Below, piece by piece: positions 7,518 to 16,383 of a stretch of DNA of 64,000 nucleotides. The position numbers and the translations under genes are program-made. Source of the DNA: Martelella sp. HB161492 (GTDB lineage Bacteria > Pseudomonadota > Alphaproteobacteria > Rhizobiales > Rhizobiaceae); the NCBI RefSeq assembly GCF_013184775.1, contig NZ_JAATVV010000001.1, forward strand, positions 551,873-615,872. Reading direction: 5' to 3'. The notes beneath the pieces are model-generated. The model searched no databases. It was given only the letters and a program-made list of their open reading frames with translations, and was not told the origin of the DNA. Positions within the stretch are counted from its first letter, which is position 1. Each line of letters begins with the position of its first letter.

Positions 7518-8441
7518 ATGGAATGCCGATTGCTGGGATTGCCGGTGCAAAGCGGCGCCGGACGCAGGGGATGCGAGATGGGACCGAGCGCGCTGCGCAC
7601 CGCTGGCCTTGCCGAAGCGATTGCAGCGCTCGGCCATGAGGTGCGCGATTTCGGCGATCTTACGCCCGCCCCGCAACGGCCGGTCGCCCATGACAATCCG
7701 GTCCTCAAACAGCTCGGTGAGACTGTGGCCTGGCTCGATGCCATCGTTGAACGCGCCTATGCGATCAGTGAGACGGGACTGCCGATCTTCATGGGCGGCG
7801 ATCATGTTCTCTCAGCCGGCAGCGTTGCCGGTGTCGCCCGCCGCGCACAGGAACGCGGCCGCCCGCTCTTTGTGCTCTGGCTCGACGCCCATCCCGATTT
7901 CCATACGCTCGCGACGACGGAAAGCGGCAATCTGCATGGCACCCCTCTCGCCTATGTCTCCGGCCTGCCGGGCTTTTCCGGCATCTACCCCGACCTTATC
8001 GCTCCGGTCGACCCGAAGAATATCTGCATGACCGGCATTCGCAGTGTTGATCCGGCGGAACGCATGGCGCTGCGCCAGAATGGCGTGACGGTGAACGATA
8101 TGCGCGCCATTGATGAAAACGGCATTGCCGTGCTGCTTTCGGCCTTTCTCGACAAGGTCGCCGCCGCCAATGGCATGCTGCATGTCAGCCTCGATGTCGA
8201 CTTCCTCGATCCGCAGATCGCACCTGCCGTCGGCACGACGGTTCCGGGCGGCGCGACATTTCGCGAGGCGCATCTCGTCATGGAAATGCTGCATGACAGC
8301 GCTCTGGTCACCAGCCTCGACCTCGTCGAACTCAACCCTTTTCTTGACGAGCGCGGACGCACGGCGACGCTTCTATGTGATCTCACGGCAAGCCTGCTTG
8401 GCCGCCAGGTGATGGACCGCCCGACCCGCAGCTTTGGATGA
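7518..8441 (+). CDS. rocF: Arginase
   Basis: This enzyme hydrolyses arginine to ornithine and urea using a two-manganese centre. The 307-residue protein has all the metal-binding motifs of the arginase/agmatinase superfamily: GGDH (His96), DAHPDFH (Asp123, His125, Asp127) and SLDVDFLDP (Asp226, Asp228). DLVELNP carries the conserved Glu271. The MGPSALR and LHGTPLAYVSG segments favour arginase over agmatinase. The start is supported by GAGGAG 8 bases upstream. It lies directly after the mini-island and is convergent with the EAL gene, with only 5 bases between stops. Confidence 0.92.
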   Translation: MECRLLGLPVQSGAGRRGCEMGPSALRTAGLAEAIAALGHEVRDFGDLTPAPQRPVAHDNPVLKQLGETVAWLDAIVERAYAISETGLPIFMGGDHVLSAGSVAGVARRAQERGRPLFVLWLDAHPDFHTLATTESGNLHGTPLAYVSGLPGFSGIYPDLIAPVDPKNICMTGIRSVDPAERMALRQNGVTVNDMRAIDENGIAVLLSAFLDKVAAANGMLHVSLDVDFLDPQIAPAVGTTVPGGATFREAHLVMEMLHDSALVTSLDLVELNPFLDERGRTATLLCDLTASLLGRQVMDRPTRSFG

Positions 8442-8446
8442 CCGCC

Positions 8447-10708
8447 TCACGGGCCGAAAACAGGCCCGGTGCCGTGAACGGCAAGATAGCGGGCGAATTC
8501 CTCCGCCGGAAGGGGCTTCGAAAAGGCAAAGCCCTGGAAGGTTTCAATACCGATATCGCGCAGGATCTCGGCATGGCGCAGGGTTTCAACGCCTTCGGCC
8601 ACGAGCCCGACCTTGCGCGCCCGGGCGATATCGACAATTGCCGCAATCACCTGACGCTGCACCTCATCGTCAACAATCGGCGCGATCAGTTCGCGGTCGA
8701 TCTTCAGCCGTGACGGACGCAGCCGCAAAAGCGAGATGATCGAGGCAAATCCGGTCCCGAAATCATCGACTTCAATGTCGATGCCATGCGCACGCGCGGC
8801 CGCCAGATTGCGCGCCATCACCGCATTACCCTCGTCCAGATAGACGCTCTCCAGCACCTCGAAACCGAGCCGGCCCGCTGGGAGGTCGAGCATTTCGAGA
8901 TCCTCAAACAGACCCGGAGAGGAAAGCCGCGGCCCTGAGACATTCACGGAAAGTCGCGGCAGAAAAAGGCCTGACTGCTCAAAGCCACGCAGATAGGCCA
9001 GTGCCTTTTGCAGGACGATTGCGTCAATGCGGGCCGTCAGATTCATCAGTTCGACGGACGGCATGAAGACCGCCGGCGCCAGAATGCCGCGCTCGGGATG
9101 CCGCCATCGCACCAGCGCTTCCGCGCCACTGACCCGATAGCCTCTGGCTGAAACCTGAGGCTGGAAGAAGACATCGATCTGATCTGTCTCGATCGCAGCG
9201 ACAATCTCGTCGGCGATCTGCCGGATCCTGGCCGATTCCATGCGCATCGCCTCGTCGAAAAAGCAGATGCTGCCCCGGCCGGTCATGGCGCCGCGCGCCA
9301 GGGCGATATCAGCCCGGCCCAGCATTTCAGTGCGGTTCTCGTCACCATCCGCGGCGACCGCAATGCCGATGATCGTGCCGAGCCGGATGAGATGCTCACC
9401 AGCAGCGACTGGTTGTTCGACCGCCGTGACGACGGCCTGCAAGCCGGGCGGCAACGCGCCTTCGACAATCGCCCCGCTGAAAATGACAAGGAACTTGTCG
9501 CCGCCGATCCGGACCGCAATGGCATCCTCGTCAAGCACGTCGCGCAGGCGTGCACCGATCGTCGCCAGAACCCTGTCCCCGGTGTCCGGCCCATAGGTCA
9601 GATTGACATTCTTGAAGTGATGGATGTCGATCAGAAAAAGCGTGAAGGGACCACGGTCCCCGACCTGGCCGTTGCGCCACTGTTCCAGATAGGCATAATT
9701 CTTCAGCCCCGTGGCCTCATCATGATCGGCAAGATAGGCCAGCCGGCGGTCGCGGCTGCTCAGCGCCGACGTGCTGTCTCTCAGCCGGTCGTTGCTCCGC
9801 CCGCGCACCCACGAAAAATAGAGCGCCAGTATCACTGCCGAAAAAGCCACGGCCGCAGACATGCAGATCACCGCATAGACACCGACCCTCTCCAGAAGAC
9901 TGAACCCCCAGCCGTTCCGCGGAACAGCGGCCAGCACCCAGTCCGCGGGCAGCAGCCGCAATTCGTCCGGCCCTGGCCAAGACGCCTCAAGCGGCAGCAG
10001 CTCCGGATCATTGTCCTGAACGGACAGCGATCCCAGCACGACCTTGCCATCCGCATCGATCACCACGAACACGGCGTTGAACGGGGCGATCTCGTTTGCA
10101 AGCCGGGCGAAAAGGGCTGCGACATTGACGACGAAAACCAGACTGCGTCTTTCCGGCGCGACCTTGTCCTGAAGCCGCGACGGTGCCAGCGACTGGACCA
10201 GCGCCAAAAAAAATTCACCATTGTCCCGGCCTTGCGAGGTGATCAGGCTGAGGGATGCGTGATGATCGACCAGGGCCCGCGGATCCTGAAACGGCGCACC
10301 ATGATGAAGCCAGTCGAGGGCCGCAGCATTCACGCCGTGGCTGAAATGAATACCGTCCCTGTCGACAAGTGCTTCGGCGGCGACATCGCTGTTGCGGCCA
10401 AGGAAATCCTCCATCAACCGGCTAAAGGCCGGGGCGGAAACCTCGCCGTCCTGTTCGGAAATCACGTTGGCAATGCCATGCTGCAGGGCGGCGATATTGG
10501 CAAAGGAGCGCAGCGCATGCTCGCGGACATGAACCAGCACCCGCTGCGTTGCCGCCCGCTGCTCCGCGACCCGCGTCCCCTCGGCCCAGCGGCCAAAAAG
10601 CAGCGAGGCGACAAGGATAACAGCGAACATCAAAAGACCGATCAGCACATGAATGCGCTTGCGCAAGCGCAATCTTTGCGTCGGCCCAGACGCGTTGCCT
10701 GTCTTCAT
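8447..10708 (-). CDS. Membrane-bound GGDEF-EAL protein, probably a c-di-GMP phosphodiesterase
   Basis: A 753-residue signalling protein. It has a membrane helix near 21-39, a periplasmic sensor region of about 235 residues, a second membrane helix near 277-299, then a GGDEF domain and an EAL domain. The diguanylate cyclase signature reads GGDKF (402-406); Lys replaces the key Glu, so cyclase activity is doubtful. The EAL domain keeps GAEALVRW (EAL at 530-532), SVNVSG, EVDDFGTGF (648-654) and AEGVET, all needed for phosphodiesterase activity. I chose the ATG at 10708, with GGAGGGTGG about 10-16 bases upstream, over the in-frame GTG at 10738, which has no ribosome binding site. It probably lowers c-di-GMP in response to a periplasmic signal. 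Confidence 0.9.
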   Translation of the reverse strand: MKTGNASGPTQRLRLRKRIHVLIGLLMFAVILVASLLFGRWAEGTRVAEQRAATQRVLVHVREHALRSFANIAALQHGIANVISEQDGEVSAPAFSRLMEDFLGRNSDVAAEALVDRDGIHFSHGVNAAALDWLHHGAPFQDPRALVDHHASLSLITSQGRDNGEFFLALVQSLAPSRLQDKVAPERRSLVFVVNVAALFARLANEIAPFNAVFVVIDADGKVVLGSLSVQDNDPELLPLEASWPGPDELRLLPADWVLAAVPRNGWGFSLLERVGVYAVICMSAAVAFSAVILALYFSWVRGRSNDRLRDSTSALSSRDRRLAYLADHDEATGLKNYAYLEQWRNGQVGDRGPFTLFLIDIHHFKNVNLTYGPDTGDRVLATIGARLRDVLDEDAIAVRIGGDKFLVIFSGAIVEGALPPGLQAVVTAVEQPVAAGEHLIRLGTIIGIAVAADGDENRTEMLGRADIALARGAMTGRGSICFFDEAMRMESARIRQIADEIVAAIETDQIDVFFQPQVSARGYRVSGAEALVRWRHPERGILAPAVFMPSVELMNLTARIDAIVLQKALAYLRGFEQSGLFLPRLSVNVSGPRLSSPGLFEDLEMLDLPAGRLGFEVLESVYLDEGNAVMARNLAAARAHGIDIEVDDFGTGFASIISLLRLRPSRLKIDRELIAPIVDDEVQRQVIAAIVDIARARKVGLVAEGVETLRHAEILRDIGIETFQGFAFSKPLPAEEFARYLAVHGTGPVFGP

Positions 10709-10843
10709 ATATGCGGATCCACCCTCCCGAACAGACACGGATTGAGAATACAGGTGCGCCGGGCATCTTTACAAGCAAAAGAAACAGAACTGCTGATATA
10801 CAAGCGCATCAGCAGATAAAGGCCGGAACTGTCAGAACTGGCT

Positions 10844-11827
10844 TCAGCCGCCGCCAATCAGAATACCGGCTGCCAGCACCAGGCCGCCACCCAGAACGAC
10901 CTGAAAGGCCGCGCGCAGAAAGGGCGTTTCCATGTAGCGGTTCTGAATGAAGGCGATCGCCCACAATTCGCAGAATACGACAACGATGGCGACTGCGGTC
11001 GCAACCCAGAAATCGGGGATGAGATAGGGCAGCGCATGACCAAGACCGCCAACGGCGGTCATGATGCCGGAGGCAAGGCCGCGCTTGACCGGCGAGCCAC
11101 GCCCGGACAATTTGCCATCATCGTGGGCAGCCTCGGTGAAGCCCATGGAAATGCCGGCACCGACGGCGGCGGAGAGACCGATCAGAAAGGTCTGCCAGGT
11201 GTCCTGCGTGGCAAAGGCTGCGGCGAAGATCGGCGCAAGCGTCGAAACGGAACCATCCATGAGGCCGGCAAGACCGGGCTGCACAAAGGTCAGAATGAAC
11301 TGGCGCTTGGCGTGAGAATTCTCCTCCTCCTGAACATCGGCCGGCGTATGTTTCTCGGTGAGCTCCCGCGCAATCGCGCCGTGACCCGCTTCTGCCGCCG
11401 CCAGATCGCCCAAGAGCTTGCGCGTGTCGGCGTCGCAGACGCGCTGCGCCGCCGCCCGGTAAAAGCGCTCCGACTGTGCCTCCATGTCAATGGTAGCATT
11501 GCGGATCTTTTCCAAAGACAGCGTGCCCATCAGCCAGTCGGGCCGGCGATCATAAAAACCGCGCACATGGCCGCGCCGGATCAGCGGGATGTAATCCCCG
11601 AAACGGCGCTTATGCATGTCGATCAGAACCTGGCGATGCCGGTTCTCCACCGCCGCCATGTCTTCAAACACCTTGGCCGATTGCGGAAAATCCACCTTCA
11701 GCCGGCTGGCATAGGCCTGATAGATACGGGCGTCATCCTCCTCAGAGGAAATGGCAAGCGCCAGCACTTCCTGCTCGGACAGACTTTCAAATGAGCGCTT
11801 GGCGCCGGGGAAAAACGAGGGAGACAT
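10844..11827 (-). CDS. mbfA: Membrane-bound ferritin-like iron exporter MbfA
   Basis: A 327-residue protein that fuses an N-terminal ferritin-like domain (about 1-170; EEDDARIYQAYA, AVENRHRQVL, DMEAQSERFYRAAAQ and AEAGHG give the carboxylate/His metal ligands) to a C-terminal VIT1-like membrane domain (about 180-325; QPGLAGLMDGSVSTLAPIFAAAF and AAVGAGISMGFTEA). In Bradyrhizobium and Agrobacterium this family exports iron under iron-replete and acid conditions and is repressed by Irr. A perfect Irr-type iron control element lies 26 bases upstream of the ATG, which supports the same control here. Order, length and motifs all fit. Confidence 0.93.
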   Translation of the reverse strand: MSPSFFPGAKRSFESLSEQEVLALAISSEEDDARIYQAYASRLKVDFPQSAKVFEDMAAVENRHRQVLIDMHKRRFGDYIPLIRRGHVRGFYDRRPDWLMGTLSLEKIRNATIDMEAQSERFYRAAAQRVCDADTRKLLGDLAAAEAGHGAIARELTEKHTPADVQEEENSHAKRQFILTFVQPGLAGLMDGSVSTLAPIFAAAFATQDTWQTFLIGLSAAVGAGISMGFTEAAHDDGKLSGRGSPVKRGLASGIMTAVGGLGHALPYLIPDFWVATAVAIVVVFCELWAIAFIQNRYMETPFLRAAFQVVLGGGLVLAAGILIGGG

Positions 11828-11852
11828 TCAGAACCTGTAAAACTTGCATGCA

Positions 11853-11877
11853 TTAGTTTAGAATTATTCTAAACTAA
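11853..11877. promoter_or_regulatory. Iron control element (Irr operator) of mbfA
   Basis: A perfect 25-bp palindrome with 11-base arms and a 3-base centre. Its core is TTTAGAA-N3-TTCTAAA, matching the ICE consensus bound by Irr in Rhizobiales. Its position just upstream of mbfA predicts repression by Irr when iron is low. Confidence 0.88.
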
Positions 11878-11966
11878 TTTGCAAAAATGTCAATCACCCC
11901 GCCGCTTGGCACGGCCAGCTCCGCCGCCGCAATGCGGCGCAACGCGGAACGGAGAAGAAGGCGCGG

Positions 11967-13052
11967 TCAGACTTCTACGGAAACATCGCTCAGCGGGCGC
12001 GAGCAACAGGCAAGCACATAGCCCTCATCGATCTCGTCATCGAGGATGCCGCCATTATGCTGCATATCGACCTTGCCGGAGAGGCACTTGACCCGGCAGG
12101 TGCCGCAGATACCGCTCTCGCAGGCCGAGGGAATGCGAATCCCCGCCGCGCGCGCGGTTTGCAGCAGCGTGAAACCGGGCTCAGCCTCAACGGTCTTGCC
12201 GGTTTCAGTGAAAGAGACCGAAAGGCGCGCATCCGCCTCGCCGCTATCGCCGACAACCACCATCGGCGCCGGCTTGTCGGGCTTGAAGCTCTCCTCGAAA
12301 TAGCTCTCGGCCATGGGAAAGCCGGAGCCGGCAAGCGATTCCCGAACGGTTGCCATAAAGGGTTCCGGCCCGCAGCAGAATACCTTGCGATCGAGAAAGT
12401 CCGGCACCAGAAGCGCAATCTTGGCCTTGTCGATCCAGCCCTTCAGCCCGGACCAGAGCTGGGTACGCTCCAGTTCGGTGACGATGAAGCCGAGATTGAA
12501 GAAGGGCATGTAGCGTGCCTTGTATTCCAGCTCCCAGCGGAAAATGATGTCACTGGGTGAGCGGGCGCAATGGATGAAGGCGATATCGGCATCGGGATCG
12601 CGGTCACCGAGATCACGCGTCATCGACATCATCGGCGTGATGCCCGAGCCGGCGGAGATGAACAGATATTTGTCGGCCGGATGGCGCACATAGGAAAAAT
12701 CGCCGAGCGGTCCGATGGCCTTCAGCTTCATGCCAGGTTTCAGATGCTCGAACATCCAGCGCGTGCCGATGCTGTCGGCCTGCATCTTGACCGTAACAGC
12801 AATGGTGAACGGCCGCGAGGGCGACGAGGAGATCGTATAGGTGCGCAACACGGGTTCCGGCCCGACCGGCAGTTCAAGCGTGATGAATTGCCCCGGCAGA
12901 TAGCGGAACCAGATATTCTCGGCCTCCGCGCGGAAGGTGAAGGTCATCACATCCGGAGCTTCCGGCGTCCAGGCCACGCATTCCAGCATATGCTCGCGCG
13001 CATTCCAGGGCACCATTTCATCGATATGCTTGAACAGTGGATTTTTCGCCAT
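11967..13052 (-). CDS. gbcB: Glycine betaine monooxygenase reductase subunit (GbcB-like)
   Basis: A 361-residue electron-transfer protein in three parts. The FAD-binding beta-barrel carries LRTYTISSSP. The NAD(P)-binding domain carries SAGSGITPMMSM and CCGPEPFM. The C-terminal plant-type [2Fe-2S] ferredoxin has Cys311, 316, 319 and 349 in the exact C-x4-C-x2-C-x29-C spacing. It would pass electrons from NADH to the Rieske oxygenase encoded 31 bases upstream in the same operon. That pairing and the close match of the partner to GbcA make glycine betaine demethylation the most likely reaction; another quaternary amine is possible. Confidence 0.85.
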   Translation of the reverse strand: MAKNPLFKHIDEMVPWNAREHMLECVAWTPEAPDVMTFTFRAEAENIWFRYLPGQFITLELPVGPEPVLRTYTISSSPSRPFTIAVTVKMQADSIGTRWMFEHLKPGMKLKAIGPLGDFSYVRHPADKYLFISAGSGITPMMSMTRDLGDRDPDADIAFIHCARSPSDIIFRWELEYKARYMPFFNLGFIVTELERTQLWSGLKGWIDKAKIALLVPDFLDRKVFCCGPEPFMATVRESLAGSGFPMAESYFEESFKPDKPAPMVVVGDSGEADARLSVSFTETGKTVEAEPGFTLLQTARAAGIRIPSACESGICGTCRVKCLSGKVDMQHNGGILDDEIDEGYVLACCSRPLSDVSVEV

Positions 13053-13083
13053 GAATTCTCAGCTTCCGGGACTTCTCGTTTTC

Positions 13084-14328
13084 TCAGGCAACGACGGACA
13101 AGGGCTGCGCCGGGCCGGAAAGCCGGCGCTCGAGCATATTGGTGTACCATTCAACGAACTGCATCACGCCGCCCTCATCCGCTTCACTATAGGGGCCGGG
13201 CTCATAGGCCGGCGAACGGATGCCGCGGGCATTTTCCTCGACGATCCGGCGGTCCTGATCGTTGGTCTCGGTCCAGACATGGGTCAGCTCAGCCAGATCA
13301 TAATCAACCCCCTCGACGGCATCCTTGCTGACCAGCCAGGTGGTGGTCACTTCGGTTTCTTCCGGTCCGAGCGGCAGGACCCGGAAGGAGATCGCGTGAT
13401 CGATCAGGAAATGGTTCCAGGTCGTGGGATAATGGAACAGCAGCAGCGTGCCGATATTGCGCGTCGTCACATCCGGCGACAGAAGTTTCCGCACCGCCGG
13501 CTTTCCGGACATCGTGTAGCTCTCCGCCCCCTCGATCAGCGGCATGCGGGCGACACGATACTGGCCTTCCTTTTCCATTTCGAACCGTGAGGGCAGACCG
13601 CCCGCCTCGCAATGGGCCCAGTGGGCGAGAATTTCGGGATCATCCATCATGCCCTGAACCCCCGTCACGGACGAGGCTTCGGGATAGGTCCGGCAGAGCT
13701 CGGGATGATTGGCGGCACAATGGTAGCATTCGCGGTTATTTTCCCAGACGAGCTTCCAGTTGCCCTTCTCCACAATCGTCGACTTGAAGGCGACCTTGGC
13801 CTCGGCAATGCGATGGGGCGCCATGTAAGGGCCGATCGCGGCGCGCAACGGGGCAATGTCGGGTGCGTCATCGGCGAGACAGATGAAGATATAGCCGGCA
13901 ATCGTCTCGCAATGGATGGGCTTCAGTCCGAATTGCGACTTGTCGAAATCGTCACCCATATGGCGGACAAATTGCAAGGTGCCATCGAGATCATAGGTCC
14001 ACTGGTGATAGGGGCAGACCAGCTTGGCCGAGGTTCCCTTCTCCGTGGTGCAGACCCTGGAACCACGATGACGGCAGGAATTATGCAGCGCCCGGATCTG
14101 CTGATCACGCCCGCGGGTCAGGATCACCGCATATTCACCCACCTGAAGGGTGAGGAAGTTTCCGGGTTTCGGCAACTCGCAATCATGACCGACAAACAGC
14201 CAGTCGCGATAATAGAATTCCTCCATGTCGACGCGAAAGAAATCCGGATCGGTATAGAAGGGCCTGGCAAGGGTGAAGCCGTCCCTGCGGTTCTTCAGCC
14301 CTTCAAGCATCTGCTGGCGTATGGTCAT
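13084..14328 (-). CDS. gbcA: Rieske oxygenase, glycine betaine monooxygenase alpha subunit (GbcA-like)
   Basis: The 414-residue terminal oxygenase has a Rieske centre (CRHRGSRVC, then CPYHQWTYDLDG) and a mononuclear iron site in NNRECYHCAANHPELC. The latter string is characteristic of the betaine/carnitine-type oxygenases rather than aromatic dioxygenases. It would convert glycine betaine to dimethylglycine and formaldehyde. I chose the ATG at 14328, with GAGG about 8 bases upstream, giving MTIRQQMLEGLKNRR; a longer frame to 14400 has an unrelated N-terminus. It is the first gene of the operon with the reductase. Catabolism of compatible solutes recurs at the doeA-like locus near 46-50 kb. 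Confidence 0.86.
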   Translation of the reverse strand: MTIRQQMLEGLKNRRDGFTLARPFYTDPDFFRVDMEEFYYRDWLFVGHDCELPKPGNFLTLQVGEYAVILTRGRDQQIRALHNSCRHRGSRVCTTEKGTSAKLVCPYHQWTYDLDGTLQFVRHMGDDFDKSQFGLKPIHCETIAGYIFICLADDAPDIAPLRAAIGPYMAPHRIAEAKVAFKSTIVEKGNWKLVWENNRECYHCAANHPELCRTYPEASSVTGVQGMMDDPEILAHWAHCEAGGLPSRFEMEKEGQYRVARMPLIEGAESYTMSGKPAVRKLLSPDVTTRNIGTLLLFHYPTTWNHFLIDHAISFRVLPLGPEETEVTTTWLVSKDAVEGVDYDLAELTHVWTETNDQDRRIVEENARGIRSPAYEPGPYSEADEGGVMQFVEWYTNMLERRLSGPAQPLSVVA

Positions 14329-14672
14329 GGCGGCCTCGCGCGATGAAATGAAAGCAATTGTGATCATTAAAACACCGCCCGGTTGCGGCCTGCATCTCAT
14401 CTACGACATGACTTTCGTGAATGACGACACGCCGTCGCTGACGCGGAAATGCCGGTCGCGCGGCGAATACGCCCGATAGGCGTATTTTTACGTCAACGAC
14501 ACCCAGGGACGCATCCTTTCTGTCCATGATTTTCGGCAGGCCGTCGTGAGATTTCGCCGAAAATTCGCAATTTTCCCAGTTGCAACGGCAATTTTCTGGC
14601 TTATCATTTCTGCATACTTGCATATTAGTTGCTGCAAGTTGGATTTTTTGAAGACTTTTGGGAGGTCTCTTG
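14329..14672. other. Divergent promoter region between gbcA and the pectate lyase gene
   Basis: A stretch of 344 bases without a supported gene. The 3' part (about 14540-14672) is AT-rich and leads into the GGGAGG ribosome binding site of the pectate lyase gene. I could not identify a named operator. Confidence 0.5.
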
Positions 14673-16253
14673 ATGTCACAATTTTCACAGCGGACCGTCG
14701 CACGGCTGACGGCGTCTGCTGCTCTTGCAATGCTTTCAGCGGGCTTTGCCACTTCGGCGCTTGCCGCAGGCGCCGATCCGTCGCTGTTCAATATTGAAGG
14801 CTATGCGGCCGTTGCCGGTGTGACCGGTGGCGGGGTCTATTCGGAGGATGACCCGCGCTATATCAAGGTCGCAACGGCCGATGAATTCCTCAAGGCGCTT
14901 GCCAGCATCTCCGATACGGACAATGAGCCCTATCGCGTCATCGAAATCACTGCCGATCTTGATCTCGGCTATGATGAAGCTGGCGGCGATGCCACGGCAG
15001 CGAAATATCCCTTCTTCAAGGCGCATAATCCCGCGCTCACCAGCGCTGTGCTGAAGAAAACCGGCGTTTCGAAGATCAATCTCACCGGCTTTGACGGTCT
15101 GACGATCTATTCGAAGAACGGCGCGACCATCCGCCATGCCGGCTTCAATATTGATGACGGGCAGAACCTGATCATCCGCAACCTCACCTTTGACGAAATG
15201 TGGGAATGGGATGAGAAAACCGCCGGCGATTATGATGAGAATGACTGGGATTACATCACGATCGGCAATTCGAAGGAGACCTCGGTCGGCGCCGTCTGGA
15301 TCGATCACTGCACCTTCTACAAGGCCTATGACGGGATCGTCGACATCAAGCGCGGCGCCTCGAACCCGGCCGATAGCGGACCGGACACCCAGGCGCAGAA
15401 TGGAATCACCATTTCCTGGACCAAGATCCTGCCCGGCAGCGGCAATCCGGATTTCATGAAGGAACAGTTCGACGCGCTCGAGGCCGACCGCGCCGCCTAT
15501 CCCTTCTATGATTTCCTGCGCTCCTTCATGACCGAGGACCAGATCATGGCGGTCGAGATGCCGGTGAAGAAGGGCCACCTGATCGGCTCCTCCTCGAAGA
15601 AGGAAAAGCCCGGCTTTGTCGTCACCCTCGCGCATAACTATTACAAGGATCTGCAGGACCGCATGCCGCGGCTGAGAACCGGCGATGTTCAGGTCTATAA
15701 TCTTGTCGCCGATGCCTCGGATGTGCGTGAAACCATGGCCTGGTACGACAAGCTTCTGGCCGACAACCCGGACAAGGCGGCAAAGCTGAGCGGCGATCCC
15801 TACAAGCTGAAGCTCTACACCAATGGCTCGATCTCGACGGAGAGCGGCGCAGTCATGGTGCGCAACAGCGTCTACAAGGGGGTCCAGACGCCGCTGCGCA
15901 ACAACCAGTCCAAGCCCGAAGATCCGAGCTATACCGGTGCAATCGAGGCCTTCAACACCAGGATGGAACTGCTGGCCGGCGCCGATGACAATCTGATCCC
16001 CGCACCACAGTCCACCATTACCGATGAAAGCGGTACGCAATGGATCGTCTGGCAGGGCGACAGCGGTCTATCCGGCACGCCGCTTGGCCCGACCGAAGCA
16101 CCGCCGATCCCGTTCAAGTGGAACAATGGCGAACCGCCAGCCCCGCAGAACCTGTTCGATACGGACAAGGTGGAAGCCGTCGTCACCAGCGATGCCGGTG
16201 CCGGAGCGATCTCGCTTTCAACCGCCGAATGGCTGAACCCGATTAACAAGTGA
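14673..16253 (+). CDS. Secreted pectate lyase, polysaccharide lyase family 1 type
   Basis: A 526-residue enzyme predicted to cleave polygalacturonate by beta-elimination outside the cytoplasm. Residues 1-31 form a Sec signal peptide with the likely cleavage site ATSALA|AGA. The parallel beta-helix carries the family strings NLIIRNLTF, VGAVWIDHCTFYKAYDGIVDIK (WIDH region with the calcium-site Asp residues) and RMPRLRTGDVQVYNL, where the R-x-P-R element matches the catalytic arginine region. The ATG at 14673 is preceded by GGGAGG at 7 bases; the frame opens 5 codons earlier without a binding site. It suggests a plant-associated or detritus-degrading lifestyle, in line with the GH1/GH94 and xylose genes. 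Confidence 0.88.
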   Translation: MSQFSQRTVARLTASAALAMLSAGFATSALAAGADPSLFNIEGYAAVAGVTGGGVYSEDDPRYIKVATADEFLKALASISDTDNEPYRVIEITADLDLGYDEAGGDATAAKYPFFKAHNPALTSAVLKKTGVSKINLTGFDGLTIYSKNGATIRHAGFNIDDGQNLIIRNLTFDEMWEWDEKTAGDYDENDWDYITIGNSKETSVGAVWIDHCTFYKAYDGIVDIKRGASNPADSGPDTQAQNGITISWTKILPGSGNPDFMKEQFDALEADRAAYPFYDFLRSFMTEDQIMAVEMPVKKGHLIGSSSKKEKPGFVVTLAHNYYKDLQDRMPRLRTGDVQVYNLVADASDVRETMAWYDKLLADNPDKAAKLSGDPYKLKLYTNGSISTESGAVMVRNSVYKGVQTPLRNNQSKPEDPSYTGAIEAFNTRMELLAGADDNLIPAPQSTITDESGTQWIVWQGDSGLSGTPLGPTEAPPIPFKWNNGEPPAPQNLFDTDKVEAVVTSDAGAGAISLSTAEWLNPINK

Positions 16254-16259
16254 TCGAGA

Positions 16260-16315
16260 ACCGGGACGCCGGCAAAGCGCCTGCGCCCCGGTCCCTTCGG
16301 GCTTTTGTCTGATCG
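16260..16315 (+). terminator. Probable terminator after the pectate lyase gene
   Basis: The arms ACCGGGACGC and GCGCCCCGGT pair with one mismatch. They are followed by a short CCC-TTC-GGG hairpin and a TTTT run. It starts just after the stop codon. Confidence 0.5.
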
Positions 16316-16383
16316 CGTCCCAAGAATTTCCTTTCGCTTGGCGGTCCGCCGTTCTAAACGGACAGACCGAAAGGAATGCGAAA

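Noticed and set aside
7151..7639. A 162-codon frame across the right att repeat into the arginase gene
   Set aside because: It runs through tRNA-derived sequence and overlaps the start of arginase in another frame; composition is not protein-like.
9392..10819. A 475-codon plus-strand frame opposite the GGDEF/EAL gene
   Set aside because: High-GC antisense shadow; the minus-strand protein has intact domains.
14736..16040. A 434-codon minus-strand frame opposite the pectate lyase gene
   Set aside because: Antisense shadow of a gene with signal peptide and family motifs.
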